In this document: piece after piece, positions 44,321 to 54,407 of the stretch | Layout: each line of letters opens with the position of its first letter | How positions within the stretch are numbered: the stretch's first letter is position 1 | Assembly (NCBI RefSeq): GCF_011777495.1 | Contig: NZ_JAATJS010000007.1 | Span: 93,935 to 157,934 of the forward strand | Reading direction: 5' to 3' | DNA from: Microvirga terricola | GTDB lineage: Bacteria; Pseudomonadota; Alphaproteobacteria; Rhizobiales; Beijerinckiaceae | DNA: 64,000 nucleotides | Made by a program: the position numbers and the translations under genes | Notes under the pieces: model-generated | Seen by the model: the letters and a program-made list of their open reading frames with translations, nothing else | Told to the model about the DNA's origin: nothing | The model's database searches: none

Positions 44321-46374
44321 CACGCGGTGTCATAGCGATTGCGATGAGCAGCATCGCCTTCGCAACTCTCGCACAGCAATCGACGACGAATCCGGCATTC
44401 ACATCCGCGCCGCAGCTGCAGGTCGATGAGTCGGCCCTGCGCTATTTCGCGTCGCAAGGTGACACGCGCCGCGTCGATGCGGAAATCGCGCGCCTACGCG
44501 CGCTTTATCCCAATTGGTCGCCGCCCAGCGATCTGACGCAGTTCTCAGGCGGCCCCGTCGCAGTCAAGGACCCGGACATCGACCGACTGTGGGCGCTCTA
44601 TAGCGAGGACAAGATCGCGGAAGCACGCGCGGTCATCGCCGAGCGGCAGGCTTCCGACCCACAATGGAAGCCGCCGGCAGATCTTGTTGCTGCGCTCGAT
44701 ACCTTCGAGTCGCGCCGACGCTTGACCAACGCATCGGACAACGGCCAATGGCGGACAGTGCTGTCGGTCGCAACCGAGACGCCGACGCTTCTCACCTGCA
44801 CGAATGTCGATGTGCTTTGGCGCGTGGCGGAAGCCTTCGCGAAGACCGATCAGCAAAATCGTGCCCGAGATGTCTACACGTATCTGCTGACCAATTGCGA
44901 CAACCCCGCCGAGCGTCTCGGCACCTTGCAGAAAGCTCTCACGCTGCTCCCCGAGCAGCAGGTGACGGACCTGTTGCGCTTCGAGCGCAAGGGCGGCGTG
45001 AACCCGGATGACTTCGGGGCCATTCGCGACGAACTCGCCCGCCGCCGGGTCGAGACCGCTTCCACCGACAGCAAGTTGACCGTATCCGCCGAGGACCTCG
45101 CTGTCGTCGAACGGCTCGCGGAAGGAACGAGCGAGCCGGGCAGTGTCATTCTTCTCGGCTACTATGCCTACCACCACAACAATCCTGAAAAGGCGCTAGC
45201 GCTCTTCAAGACCGCGCTCGACCGCAACGGTGGCGCGAAGGCGGCGGAAGGTTACGCGCTGTCCTTGAGGGCGCTCAATCGCTTCGTGGATGCCGAGGCC
45301 TTTGCTTACGACTGGAGGGACAAGGGCGCGGGCAATCTGAAGGTCTATCTCGACGTCGCAACCGCACTGTTGAGTCAGGACCCGCCACCGCGCCTCGATC
45401 CCCGCGTGGTCGCCCGCATCGTTCCCGTCGTCTCGCAACAGCGCTTCACCGACGGCGGCCAGGCGCTCGGCTGGTACGCCTACAACACCAGCCAGTTCCG
45501 GACGGCGCGCGACTGGTTCCTGACGGCTCTGGAGTGGAAGCCGAACGACGAGCCCTCGGCCTACGGCGTGGCGATTTCCAGCCAACGCCTGAACGACCGC
45601 GTCACTTTCGGCAAGATCGTCGCACAATGGCGCAGCCGCTCGCAGCGCATCGCGGATCTGGCCGATGGCATCAATCGCGGTCGGCCGCCCGCCGCGACAG
45701 TGCTCATCCCCGAGGGCGCACCGGCGATTCCGCGAACCGCCTATGCGCGAGCCGAGACCGAACCCCGGTTGTCGTATGGCGAGCGCATGGAGCACGACCT
45801 GGTGCGTGACCCAGCGACGCAGGGAGCGCCGCGCTCCGCGGGGCCGCGCAATTGCACCACGACCAATCGCAATCCAGGTTCGCTCTCGCCCGATGCGGCG
45901 CTAACCCTGGGCTGGTGCCTGATGGAACTCAACCGACCTCTGGAAGCGGTCGCCGCCTTCGATCAGGCGATCCGGCGCGGCAGCGACCGCACGCGTGAGG
46001 AAGCCACCTACGGCAAGACACTCGCCTTTTTGCGCAAAAACCTGACCTCGGAGGCTTCGCTTGCCGCGTCCGAAGCGCCGCAGACGGCCCAGCGCCGCAC
46101 GGAACTGAACGCCACCATCCTGGCACAGCGGGCACTCGGCGCCTTCAAGGAGGGGCGATACACGGAGGCCCTCCTCGCACTCAGCGAACGCGCCAGGATC
46201 GTCCCCGAACAAACCGACCTCATGCTGATCCGCGGCTGGGCCTATTTTAAACTGGGGCGCTACACGGATGCGGAGACGGTCTTCCGTTCTGTCCAGCGCA
46301 CCGGCTATTCCGACGAAGCGAACGTTGGACTGAACGCCGTCGCCGAGGCGATCCGGCCGTCCCGTCAATACTAA
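44311..46374 (+). CDS. TPR protein of the cellulose operon (BcsK-like; no porin domain)
   Basis: 687 residues from the ATG at 44311, with GAAAGG upstream; it overlaps bcsZ by ten bases. A weak signal-like N-terminus ends near A-Q-Q. The rest is helical repeat sequence with TPR-like units (A-E-A-R-A-V-I-A-E-R, N-P-E-K-A-L-A-L-F-K-T-A-L, R-P-L-E-A-V-A-A-F-D-Q-A-I, G-R-Y-T-E-A-L-L-A-L). It corresponds to the TPR half of BcsC, but the C-terminal beta-barrel export domain is absent. Rhizobial operons carry such a protein (named BcsK in the literature, as I recall). It probably scaffolds the complex in the periplasm. Confidence 0.8.
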   Translation: MPVARGVIAIAMSSIAFATLAQQSTTNPAFTSAPQLQVDESALRYFASQGDTRRVDAEIARLRALYPNWSPPSDLTQFSGGPVAVKDPDIDRLWALYSEDKIAEARAVIAERQASDPQWKPPADLVAALDTFESRRRLTNASDNGQWRTVLSVATETPTLLTCTNVDVLWRVAEAFAKTDQQNRARDVYTYLLTNCDNPAERLGTLQKALTLLPEQQVTDLLRFERKGGVNPDDFGAIRDELARRRVETASTDSKLTVSAEDLAVVERLAEGTSEPGSVILLGYYAYHHNNPEKALALFKTALDRNGGAKAAEGYALSLRALNRFVDAEAFAYDWRDKGAGNLKVYLDVATALLSQDPPPRLDPRVVARIVPVVSQQRFTDGGQALGWYAYNTSQFRTARDWFLTALEWKPNDEPSAYGVAISSQRLNDRVTFGKIVAQWRSRSQRIADLADGINRGRPPAATVLIPEGAPAIPRTAYARAETEPRLSYGERMEHDLVRDPATQGAPRSAGPRNCTTTNRNPGSLSPDAALTLGWCLMELNRPLEAVAAFDQAIRRGSDRTREEATYGKTLAFLRKNLTSEASLAASEAPQTAQRRTELNATILAQRALGAFKEGRYTEALLALSERARIVPEQTDLMLIRGWAYFKLGRYTDAETVFRSVQRTGYSDEANVGLNAVAEAIRPSRQY

Positions 46375-46711
46375 TTCCGTCCCGAGGCGGCCCGAACCGA
46401 GCGGGCCACCACGCGGAAGTTGTGGATGAAGGTTCGAATATCGAAATTTTTCCGTACCAGTCGAGCGACGCCCCTCCGACTGGGCGCGACAGTCTTCCAG
46501 CGTAGACCGAGGCGATCGGCAGCGTTGTGCGCCGCACAATTCGAGCGCGGGCAAGACTTGGGGCGCCGCGGACGCGGCGCCGGTAAGCATGAAACGCTAT
46601 ATTTTTCGGGAATTCCGGCGCGAACCGTAAGGACACATTGACATTGTTGCGGCTTCGCACCTTAACTTCGTCCCAGAACGGCCACCAGTAGGCCGTCTCA
46701 GAGGACCTCAT
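46375..46711 (+). promoter_or_regulatory. Intergenic region with probable promoter of the second peptide ABC operon
   Basis: No gene is seen. GGCCCG/CGGGCC (46389-46407) forms a hairpin after the cellulose operon but lacks a T-run. TTGACA at 46638-46643 and TTAACT at 46662-46667 are 18 bases apart and form a good sigma-70 promoter, about 45 bases before the binding-protein ATG, which has GAGGA before it. Confidence 0.5.
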
Positions 46712-48313
46712 ATGAAGAAATCAGCCCTTTTCGCAGCTATCTGCGTCCCGGCTTTCCTGGCTGCCGCCCCGCTGGCGGCCAAAACCCTCGTCTATTGCTC
46801 CGAGGGCAGCCCTGAGAACTTCTACCCGGGCGTGAACACGACCGGCACCTCCTTCGATGCCAGCACCCAGATCTATAGCCGCGTCGTCGAGTTCGAGCGC
46901 GGCGGCACCCAGGTGCAGCCCGGCCTCGCCGAGAAGTGGGACATCTCCGCTGACGGCACGGTCTATACCTTCCACCTCCGCAAGGGCGTGAAGTGGCACT
47001 CCAACAAGAACTTCAAGCCGACCCGCGACATGAACGCCGACGACATCGTGTTCATGTTCGAGCGTCAGTGGAAGCAGGATAACCCCTTCTTCAAGGTCAC
47101 GAGCCCGAACCACTCCTACTTTGACGACATGGGCATGCCCAAGCTGCTCAAGTCGGTCGAGAAGGTGGACGCTTACACCGTCAAGGTCACGCTGAACCAG
47201 CCGGAAGCGCCGTTCCTGGCCGACCTCGCGATGGAATTCGCGGCTGTCCAGTCGAAGGAATACGCCGACGCCATGCTGAAGGCTGGCACGCCCGAGAAGA
47301 TCGACCAAGAGCCGATCGGCACGGGTCCGTTCTACCTGGTCCAGTACCAGAAGGACGCCACCATCCGTTACAAGGCGTTCAATGAATACTATGGCGGCAA
47401 GGCCAAGATCGACGACCTCGTGTTCTCGATCACCCCGGACGCCTCGGTCCGCTGGGCCAAGCTCCAGAAGGGCGAATGCCACGTCATGCCGTATCCGAAC
47501 CCGGCTGACCTGGACGCCATGAAGAAGGATCCGAACGTCACGGTCCTCGAGCAGGCCGGTCTGAACGTCGGCTACCTCGCCTACAACACTCAGAAGAAGC
47601 CGTTCGACGACGTGCGCGTCCGCAAGGCGCTCAACATGGCCATGAACAAGAAGGCCATCGTCGACGCCGTGTATCTGTCGAGCGGCGTGACGGCGAAGAA
47701 CCCGATCCCGCCGTCGATGTGGTCGTACAACGACGCCGTTAAGGACGATCCGTTCGATCCGGAAGCCGCCAAGAAGCTTCTGGCCGAAGCGGGCTATCCG
47801 AACGGCTTCGAGACCGACCTGTGGGCCATGCCTGTACAGCGTCCGTATAACCCGAACGGCAAGCGCGTCGCCGAGCTGATGCAGGCTGACCTCGCCAAGA
47901 TCGGCGTGAAGGCCGAGATCAAGACCTACGAATGGGGTGAGTACCGCAAGCGCCTTCAGGCGGGCGAGTCCCAGATGGGTCAAATGGGCTGGACGGGCGA
48001 CAACGGCGACCCGGACAACTTCCTCCACACCCTCCTCGGCTGCGACTCGGCCAAGGGCGTTTCGGGCTCCAACATCGCCAAGTTCTGCTACAAGCCGTTT
48101 GACGACCTCGTCACCAAGGCGAAGGTCACGTCCGACCAGAAGGCCCGTACGGAGCTCTACAAGCAGGCTCAGGTGATCTTCAAGGAGCAGGCTCCCTGGT
48201 TCACCGTCGCCCATGCCGTGCAGTTGAAGCCCGTCCGCAAGGAAGTGGTCGACTTCAAGCTCTCGCCCTTCGGTCGCCACACCTTCTACGGCGTGGACAT
48301 CAAGGGTAAGTAA
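46712..48313 (+). CDS. dppA: Dipeptide-type ABC transporter substrate-binding protein (DppA family)
   Basis: 533 residues with a Sec signal peptide (about 1-24, cleavage near A-A-K). The mature protein shows the DppA-like pattern L-V-Y-C-S-E-G-S-P-E-N-F-Y-P-G, L-A-E-K-W-D-I-S-x-D-G, F-H-L-R-K-G-V-K-W-H, and paired cysteines late in the chain (L-G-C-D, K-F-C-Y). The close match to the DppA opening suggests dipeptide binding, possibly also haem or delta-aminolevulinate as for DppA. Codon use is strongly biased, as in a highly expressed gene. A terminator follows it, before the permeases. Confidence 0.93.
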   Translation: MKKSALFAAICVPAFLAAAPLAAKTLVYCSEGSPENFYPGVNTTGTSFDASTQIYSRVVEFERGGTQVQPGLAEKWDISADGTVYTFHLRKGVKWHSNKNFKPTRDMNADDIVFMFERQWKQDNPFFKVTSPNHSYFDDMGMPKLLKSVEKVDAYTVKVTLNQPEAPFLADLAMEFAAVQSKEYADAMLKAGTPEKIDQEPIGTGPFYLVQYQKDATIRYKAFNEYYGGKAKIDDLVFSITPDASVRWAKLQKGECHVMPYPNPADLDAMKKDPNVTVLEQAGLNVGYLAYNTQKKPFDDVRVRKALNMAMNKKAIVDAVYLSSGVTAKNPIPPSMWSYNDAVKDDPFDPEAAKKLLAEAGYPNGFETDLWAMPVQRPYNPNGKRVAELMQADLAKIGVKAEIKTYEWGEYRKRLQAGESQMGQMGWTGDNGDPDNFLHTLLGCDSAKGVSGSNIAKFCYKPFDDLVTKAKVTSDQKARTELYKQAQVIFKEQAPWFTVAHAVQLKPVRKEVVDFKLSPFGRHTFYGVDIKGK

Positions 48314-48332
48314 GGCTTTCACATTGGCCTCC

Positions 48333-48366
48333 GGCGGAGCGGCTTCATTGCCGCTCCGCCTTTTTT
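48333..48366 (+). terminator. Intrinsic terminator between dppA and dppB
   Basis: GGCGGAGCGGC (48333-48343) pairs perfectly with GCCGCTCCGCC (48350-48360) around TTCATT and is followed by TTTTTT. Partial read-through would give more binding protein than membrane subunits. Confidence 0.9.
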
Positions 48367-48377
48367 CCATTCAAGAC

Positions 48378-49388
48378 ATGCTCCGTTTCATCCTCACCCG
48401 CGTCAGCCTCGTCATTCCGACCTTCATCGGGATCACGCTGCTGGCCTTCTTCCTCATCCGCCTCGTCCCGGGCGATCCGATCGAGACCATGGCGGGCGAG
48501 CGCGGCATCGACGTCGCGCGCCATGAGCAGCTCAAGAAAGACTTCGGCCTCGATAAACCGTTGATCGTGCAATACGGCTACTACGTCGAGCGCGTTCTGC
48601 ATGGCGATCTCGGCAAGTCGATCGTGACGCGCGAGTCGGTTCTCACCGAATTCCAATCCTTGTTCCCCGCGACAGTGGAACTGGCCATCTGCGCGATCAT
48701 CTTCGCCCTCCTGCTTGGCATTCCTGCCGGAATTGTTGCCGCGGTTCGACGAAATTCGATCTTCGACCACGGGGTCATGGGCATCTCGTTGACCGGCTAT
48801 TCCATGCCGATCTTCTGGTGGGGCCTCATCCTCATCCTGGTCTTTTCCGTGCAGATAGGCTGGACACCGGTCTCGGGCCGCATCGACGTGCTCTATTACG
48901 TCGAGCCGGTCACGGGCTTCCTCTTGATCGACACGCTCTTCACCGAGGATGAAGGGGCATTTCTGTCGGCTCTGGGGCACTTGATCCTGCCGACCATCGT
49001 GCTCGGCACCCAGCCGCTCGCCACCATCGCGCGCATGACCCGCTCCGCGATGCTGGAAGTGCTGGGTGAGGATTATATCCGCACCGCCAAGGCGAAGGGC
49101 CTGTCGCGCTTCCGCGTCGTCGGCTTGCATGCCTTGCGCAATGCGCTGATCCCCGTCGTGACCGTCATCGGCCTGCAGGTCGGCGTTCTCTTCACGGGCG
49201 CAATCCTGACCGAGACGATCTTTTCCTGGCCCGGCATCGGCAAGTGGCTGATCGAAGCGATCTTCCGCCGCGACTACCCCGTCCTGCAGGGCGGTCTGCT
49301 TCTCGTCGGCGCGATCGTGATGAGCGTGAACCTCATCGTCGATCTCACCTATGGCCTCATCAATCCGCGCATCAGGCATAACCGATGA
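48378..49388 (+). CDS. dppB: Dipeptide ABC transporter permease DppB
   Basis: 336 residues from the ATG at 48378. It has the DppB N-terminus (F-I-L-T-R-V-S-L-V-I-P-T-F-I-G-I-T, R-L-V-P-G-D-P), six membrane helices and the coupling loop A-K-A-K-G-L-S-R-F-R-V. It starts just 12 bases after the T-run of the terminator. Its stop overlaps dppC by ATGA. It forms the translocation pore with DppC. Confidence 0.93.
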   Translation: MLRFILTRVSLVIPTFIGITLLAFFLIRLVPGDPIETMAGERGIDVARHEQLKKDFGLDKPLIVQYGYYVERVLHGDLGKSIVTRESVLTEFQSLFPATVELAICAIIFALLLGIPAGIVAAVRRNSIFDHGVMGISLTGYSMPIFWWGLILILVFSVQIGWTPVSGRIDVLYYVEPVTGFLLIDTLFTEDEGAFLSALGHLILPTIVLGTQPLATIARMTRSAMLEVLGEDYIRTAKAKGLSRFRVVGLHALRNALIPVVTVIGLQVGVLFTGAILTETIFSWPGIGKWLIEAIFRRDYPVLQGGLLLVGAIVMSVNLIVDLTYGLINPRIRHNR

Positions 49389-50296
49389 CTGCAGAAACCA
49401 TGGAAGCTCCTCTCGTTGCCGCACCGACGGCAACGCCGCCCCATCCGCTCCGCGAGTTCTGGGGCTATTTCAGCGCCAATCGCGGCGCAGTGGCGGGCCT
49501 TTTTGTCATTGTCAGCGTCGTTCTCGTGGCGCTGTTGGCTGACGTTCTCGCCCCCCATTCGCCCTACCTCACCGACACCTCCATCGCGCTCAAGCCGCCG
49601 TTCTGGCAGGAGGGCGGATCGATCACCTATCCGCTCGGCACCGACGCCATCGGCCGCGACATTCTCTCGCGTCTGATCTACGGCTCGCGCCTGTCGCTGC
49701 TGATCGGCGTGATCGTGATCTCGATCTCGATCGTCTCCGGCACGATTTTCGGCCTCGTCGCCGGCTTCGCGCGCGGCACGACCGAGATCTTCATCATGCG
49801 CCTGATGGACATCATCCTGACCATGCCGAGCCTCTTGCTCGCCATCGTCATCGTGGCGGTGCTCGGCCCCGGCCTGATCAACTCGATGCTGGCGGTCGCG
49901 CTGGTCATCCTGCCGCATTACGTGCGTCTTGCCCGCGCAGCGGTGATCACCGAAACCTCGAAGGATTACGTCACCGCGGCTCGCGTCAGCGGCGCGGGAA
50001 CCTTGCGCCTCATGTTCAAGGAAGTGCTGCCGAACTGCACCGCTCCTCTGATCGTGCAGGCTTCGCTCGGCATCTCGACGGCGATCCTCGACGCGGCGGC
50101 GCTCGGCTTCCTCGGCCTCGGCGCGCAGCCACCGTCGCCCGAATGGGGAACCATGCTGGCGGATGCCCGCGAATTCGTTCTCCGCGCCTGGTGGGTCGTG
50201 ACCTTCCCCGGTCTTGCGATCCTCATCACGGTGCTTGCCTTCAATCTCCTCGGGGACGGTCTTCGTGACGCCCTCGATCCAAAACTGAAGCGCTGA
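49385..50296 (+). CDS. dppC: Dipeptide ABC transporter permease DppC
   Basis: 303 residues, coupled to dppB by ATGA. OppC-type N-terminal helix, then L-G-T-D-A-I-G-R-D-I-L-S-R and five further membrane segments. The P-S-P-E-W-G-T-M-L motif in the last periplasmic loop is typical of DppC. It ends three bases before dppD. Confidence 0.93.
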   Translation: MTAETMEAPLVAAPTATPPHPLREFWGYFSANRGAVAGLFVIVSVVLVALLADVLAPHSPYLTDTSIALKPPFWQEGGSITYPLGTDAIGRDILSRLIYGSRLSLLIGVIVISISIVSGTIFGLVAGFARGTTEIFIMRLMDIILTMPSLLLAIVIVAVLGPGLINSMLAVALVILPHYVRLARAAVITETSKDYVTAARVSGAGTLRLMFKEVLPNCTAPLIVQASLGISTAILDAAALGFLGLGAQPPSPEWGTMLADAREFVLRAWWVVTFPGLAILITVLAFNLLGDGLRDALDPKLKR

Positions 50297-50299
50297 CCA

Positions 50300-51312
50300 A
50301 TGGCCCTTCTCGAAATCGAAAACCTGTCGGTCGAATTTCCGACGCAAGGCGGCATCATGCGCGCCGTCGACGATGTCAGCCTCAAGCTCGACGAGGGCGA
50401 GGTTCTGGGCGTCGTCGGCGAGTCCGGCTCCGGCAAGAGCGTGACGATGCTGGCTCTCATGGGCCTCATCCCCTTCCCCGGCCGGGTGAAGGCGAAGAAG
50501 CTTTCCTTCAACGGGCGAGATCTCCTCTCGATGTCCGACCGCGAGCGCCGCAAGCTCACGGGCAAGGACGTCGCGATGATCTTCCAGGAGCCCACGACGA
50601 GCCTCAATCCCTGCTTCACCATCGGCTTCCAGCTCACCGAGACGCTGCGGCTGCATGAGGGCATGGATCGCAAGGCGGCGCGCCGCCGAGCCATCGAGCT
50701 GCTGGAGCAGGTCGGCATTCCGTCCGCGGAAAGCCGTCTGTCCGCTTACCCGCATCAGCTTTCGGGCGGCATGAACCAGCGCGTGATGATCGCGATGGCA
50801 ATTGCGTGCAATCCGAAACTCCTGATCGCCGACGAGCCGACCACCGCGCTCGACGTGACGATTCAGGCGCAGATCCTCGACCTGCTGATGACCCTGCAGA
50901 AAGAGCGTAACATGGCGCTCGTCATGATCACTCACAACATGGGCGTCGTCGCCGAGACGGCCCAGCGCGTGATGGTGATGTATGCGGGCCAGATCATGGA
51001 GGAGCGCTCCGCGACGGATCTCTTCGCCTCGCCGCAGCATCCCTACACGGCAGCGCTTCTGTCCGCTCTGCCGGAGCGCAGCGAAGGCGGGCGTCTCGCG
51101 ACAATCCCAGGCGTTGTGCCGGGTCTCTATGACCGTCCTCGCGGCTGCCTGTTCAGCCCGCGCTGCGCCTATGCCACCGAGCATTCGCGCAACGTGCGCC
51201 CCGATCTGCGCGATTGGGCTGGCGGCAAGGTACGCTGTCATTATCCGCTCGGCGACCCGAACCGGGACGCCGCCATGAAAGCCGATCATCCTCTTGGAAC
51301 GGAGGCCGCGTC

Positions 51313-51316
<4 letters not shown>
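50300..51316 (+). CDS. dppD: Dipeptide ABC transporter ATPase DppD
   Basis: 338 residues. Walker A G-E-S-G-S-G-K-S, signature L-S-G-G-M-N-Q-R-V, Walker [13 protein letters not shown]. The switch region reads M-I-T-H-N-M, with Asn in the D-loop region where Asp is commoner. The C-terminal oligo_HPY extension has cysteines ([10 protein letters not shown]). The stop overlaps the dppF start by GTGA. Confidence 0.93.
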
Positions 51317-52296
<980 letters not shown>

Positions 52297-52310
52297 CAAG
52301 GCCGCGCGGG

Positions 52311-54236
52311 TCAGGCAGGCAGGCCTCGGCGCTTCGATGCGCCTGCCGCCTGCCTATCCCCCGATGAGGCGGAGGAGCCAGATTCGCGCGGCTCCTCCTC
52401 GCCATTCGCAAGCTTCACGCAAATACTTAAGGCTTCTCGCAGGGACGAGACGTAGTAGTCAGCTCCCAAGGCAGCTTGCAGACTCGTGTCCTTCAACACA
52501 GCATTATCTTTCGACCACAGACCGACGAGAATCGGAATGTCAGGTACGAGCTTGCGCAGCCGTTGCAGCAGATAGCGCAGATGCGCGGGCGTGCCGCTGA
52601 TGTCGAGAGCGCAGAGGCACACCATCTGCACGCCACCGACATCGAGATTGAAAGCGGCGGAGCGGGAAACGGCCTCATAGGGAATCGTCCGTCTCCCCAG
52701 GCCGTGCTTTTCCAAAAGCTGCGTCAGCATGGCTGCAGCCGCCTTGTCGAGTGGTCCACGACCCGCCACGCACAAAATCGCGCCATCCGCTTTCCAACTT
52801 TCACCGATCTCAAGCGTGGACACGCCCTCAGTGACATCCTCGTAAGAGTTCAGATCCTGAACGAGCGCATGCGCGACCTCCTTGACCTGCGCCAGTTGAC
52901 GACCCGTCAGCACGCCGCGGTCGGCATCGCTGGCGGCGAGCCGCAAAGCCTCGATGGCAACCTCGTCGTAATAGGCCGAGGGCGCACGGGACTTTAGAAA
53001 GTGCTCGGCGGAATCGAGCGCCTCGTCCGGATCGCCCGCCAACATGCGTTGATAAAGGTTTTCCGCAGGTGTCAGCGCAGGCTGGTCGCCTAAGAGCACG
53101 CTTAAGAATTCCAACCGCTCCACGTGCCGTCCCAGCACGACGAGGCAGAGCGTGAGCGGCACCGCGATGACAAGGCCGACAGGCCCCCACAGCCACGTCC
53201 AGAAAATGGCGGACAGCACCACCGCGAACGGCGAAAGGCCCGTGCCCCTGCCATAGACGAGGGGCTCCACGACCTGCCCCATCAGCGGCTCGCCGATGAG
53301 AAACAGCGCCGCCACCATCAGGGCCATCGACCAACCCGGCTCGACGGCAGCAGCCACGAGAATGGGGAAGGTCGCCGCGATGAAGGAGCCGATATAGGGT
53401 ACGAAGCGCATCAGGGCCGCGACCACGCCCCACAGAATCGGGCTTGGCACGCCGATCAACCACAGCCCCACCCCAATCATGATGCCGAACGACGCGTTGA
53501 GGCCGAACTGAATCAGGAAATAGCGGCTGAGCCGACGCCCCGCATCGTCAATCGCCTCTGTCGCGCGGTGCAGGTCGCGCGCGCCGAAGAGCCGGATCAT
53601 CCGGTCACGTAGATCCTCGCGCTGGAGAAGGATGAAGATCACCACAACGAGTACGATACCCGCTGTCGCAATGGGATGGAGAACGGGACCAGCGATACTG
53701 CGCACGATTTCGAGCGGCGTTGCCGGACGCTCATGCACTTCGACGGGAAGCGGAGCGGCTTGGGGCGTGGGCGACGGCGCAGGGGCGGGTTGCGGCGTGG
53801 GCTCTTCCTTCACCGCCTTGCGGATTTCGCTGATGACGGATGGCAGGCGAGCGAGGGTCCTTTCACGTAGAGTGCCGACCTTCTCCTTGATGGTCGCCTG
53901 ATAGCGCGGAAGGTCGTTGGCGAGCCCCGCGAACTGGTACCCGACCAGAGTGCCAAGCGCCGCGATGATGCCGAGGGCGAAGAGCACGGCGATGATGACC
54001 GATGGCACGCGGCCCAAATGCCACCGCCGCATCAGGTCCACGAACGGCGCGAGCAGGAAGGCGAGCAGGATCGCGAGCACGATGGGGAGAAAGACCTCCT
54101 GCGCGACATAGAGCACCATGAAAACCACGATGCCGAAAACCAGCGTCATCAGGCCCCTGGTCTCGGGCGTGCGCGCGGGCTCGACGTCAATCTCCGATGA
54201 TGGCTGAGACCTGTTCGGTTCGGCAGGCGTCATCAT
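52311..54236 (-). CDS. AI-2E-family (PerM-like) membrane protein with C-terminal extension
   Basis: 641 residues from the ATG at 54236; a longer frame from 54314 is possible. The first ~385 residues are a PF01594-type membrane domain of about eight helices, with the conserved R-F-V-P-Y-I-G-S and G-E-P-L-M-G-Q-V-V-E-P motifs. A Pro-rich insert lies in the periplasmic or cytoplasmic loop near 150-180. The remaining ~250 residues form a soluble domain resembling a Rossmann-like response-regulator/B12-binding fold (I-L-C-V-A-G-R, Q-M-V-C-L-C-A-L-D-I). Typical family members are about 350 residues. Transport of AI-2 is only one reported activity; Na+/H+ exchange is another. Confidence 0.85.
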   Translation of the reverse strand: MMTPAEPNRSQPSSEIDVEPARTPETRGLMTLVFGIVVFMVLYVAQEVFLPIVLAILLAFLLAPFVDLMRRWHLGRVPSVIIAVLFALGIIAALGTLVGYQFAGLANDLPRYQATIKEKVGTLRERTLARLPSVISEIRKAVKEEPTPQPAPAPSPTPQAAPLPVEVHERPATPLEIVRSIAGPVLHPIATAGIVLVVVIFILLQREDLRDRMIRLFGARDLHRATEAIDDAGRRLSRYFLIQFGLNASFGIMIGVGLWLIGVPSPILWGVVAALMRFVPYIGSFIAATFPILVAAAVEPGWSMALMVAALFLIGEPLMGQVVEPLVYGRGTGLSPFAVVLSAIFWTWLWGPVGLVIAVPLTLCLVVLGRHVERLEFLSVLLGDQPALTPAENLYQRMLAGDPDEALDSAEHFLKSRAPSAYYDEVAIEALRLAASDADRGVLTGRQLAQVKEVAHALVQDLNSYEDVTEGVSTLEIGESWKADGAILCVAGRGPLDKAAAAMLTQLLEKHGLGRRTIPYEAVSRSAAFNLDVGGVQMVCLCALDISGTPAHLRYLLQRLRKLVPDIPILVGLWSKDNAVLKDTSLQAALGADYYVSSLREALSICVKLANGEEEPRESGSSASSGDRQAAGASKRRGLPA

Positions 54237-54407
54237 TCTCCAGTCCGGTATCAAACTGCAGCTGTCTGACAACGTGCGCCGCCGTGGAACGATCCTTGGC
54301 CGTTGAGACAGCAACCGGTTTTGGGACCTTTTGCCCGCTTGGCCGTTATCCCCTGGGTCTAAACTCTTAAGGTCCGAACCATTCGCGCCTGGAAATCCGA
54401 AGCTCCC

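Noticed and set aside
46431..46440. GGTTCGAATA, resembling a tRNA T-loop
   Set aside because: No acceptor stem, D-arm or anticodon arm can be formed around it.
46721..48370. Long minus-strand open frame opposite dppA
   Set aside because: The translation is a low-complexity shadow (D-V-H-A-V-E-G-V-type sequence) and dppA has a signal peptide and clear family motifs on the other strand.
49349..51289. 646-codon minus-strand open frame opposite dppC/dppD
   Set aside because: Highly charged, His/Asp/Arg-rich, no recognisable domain; the plus-strand genes show Walker motifs and membrane helices.
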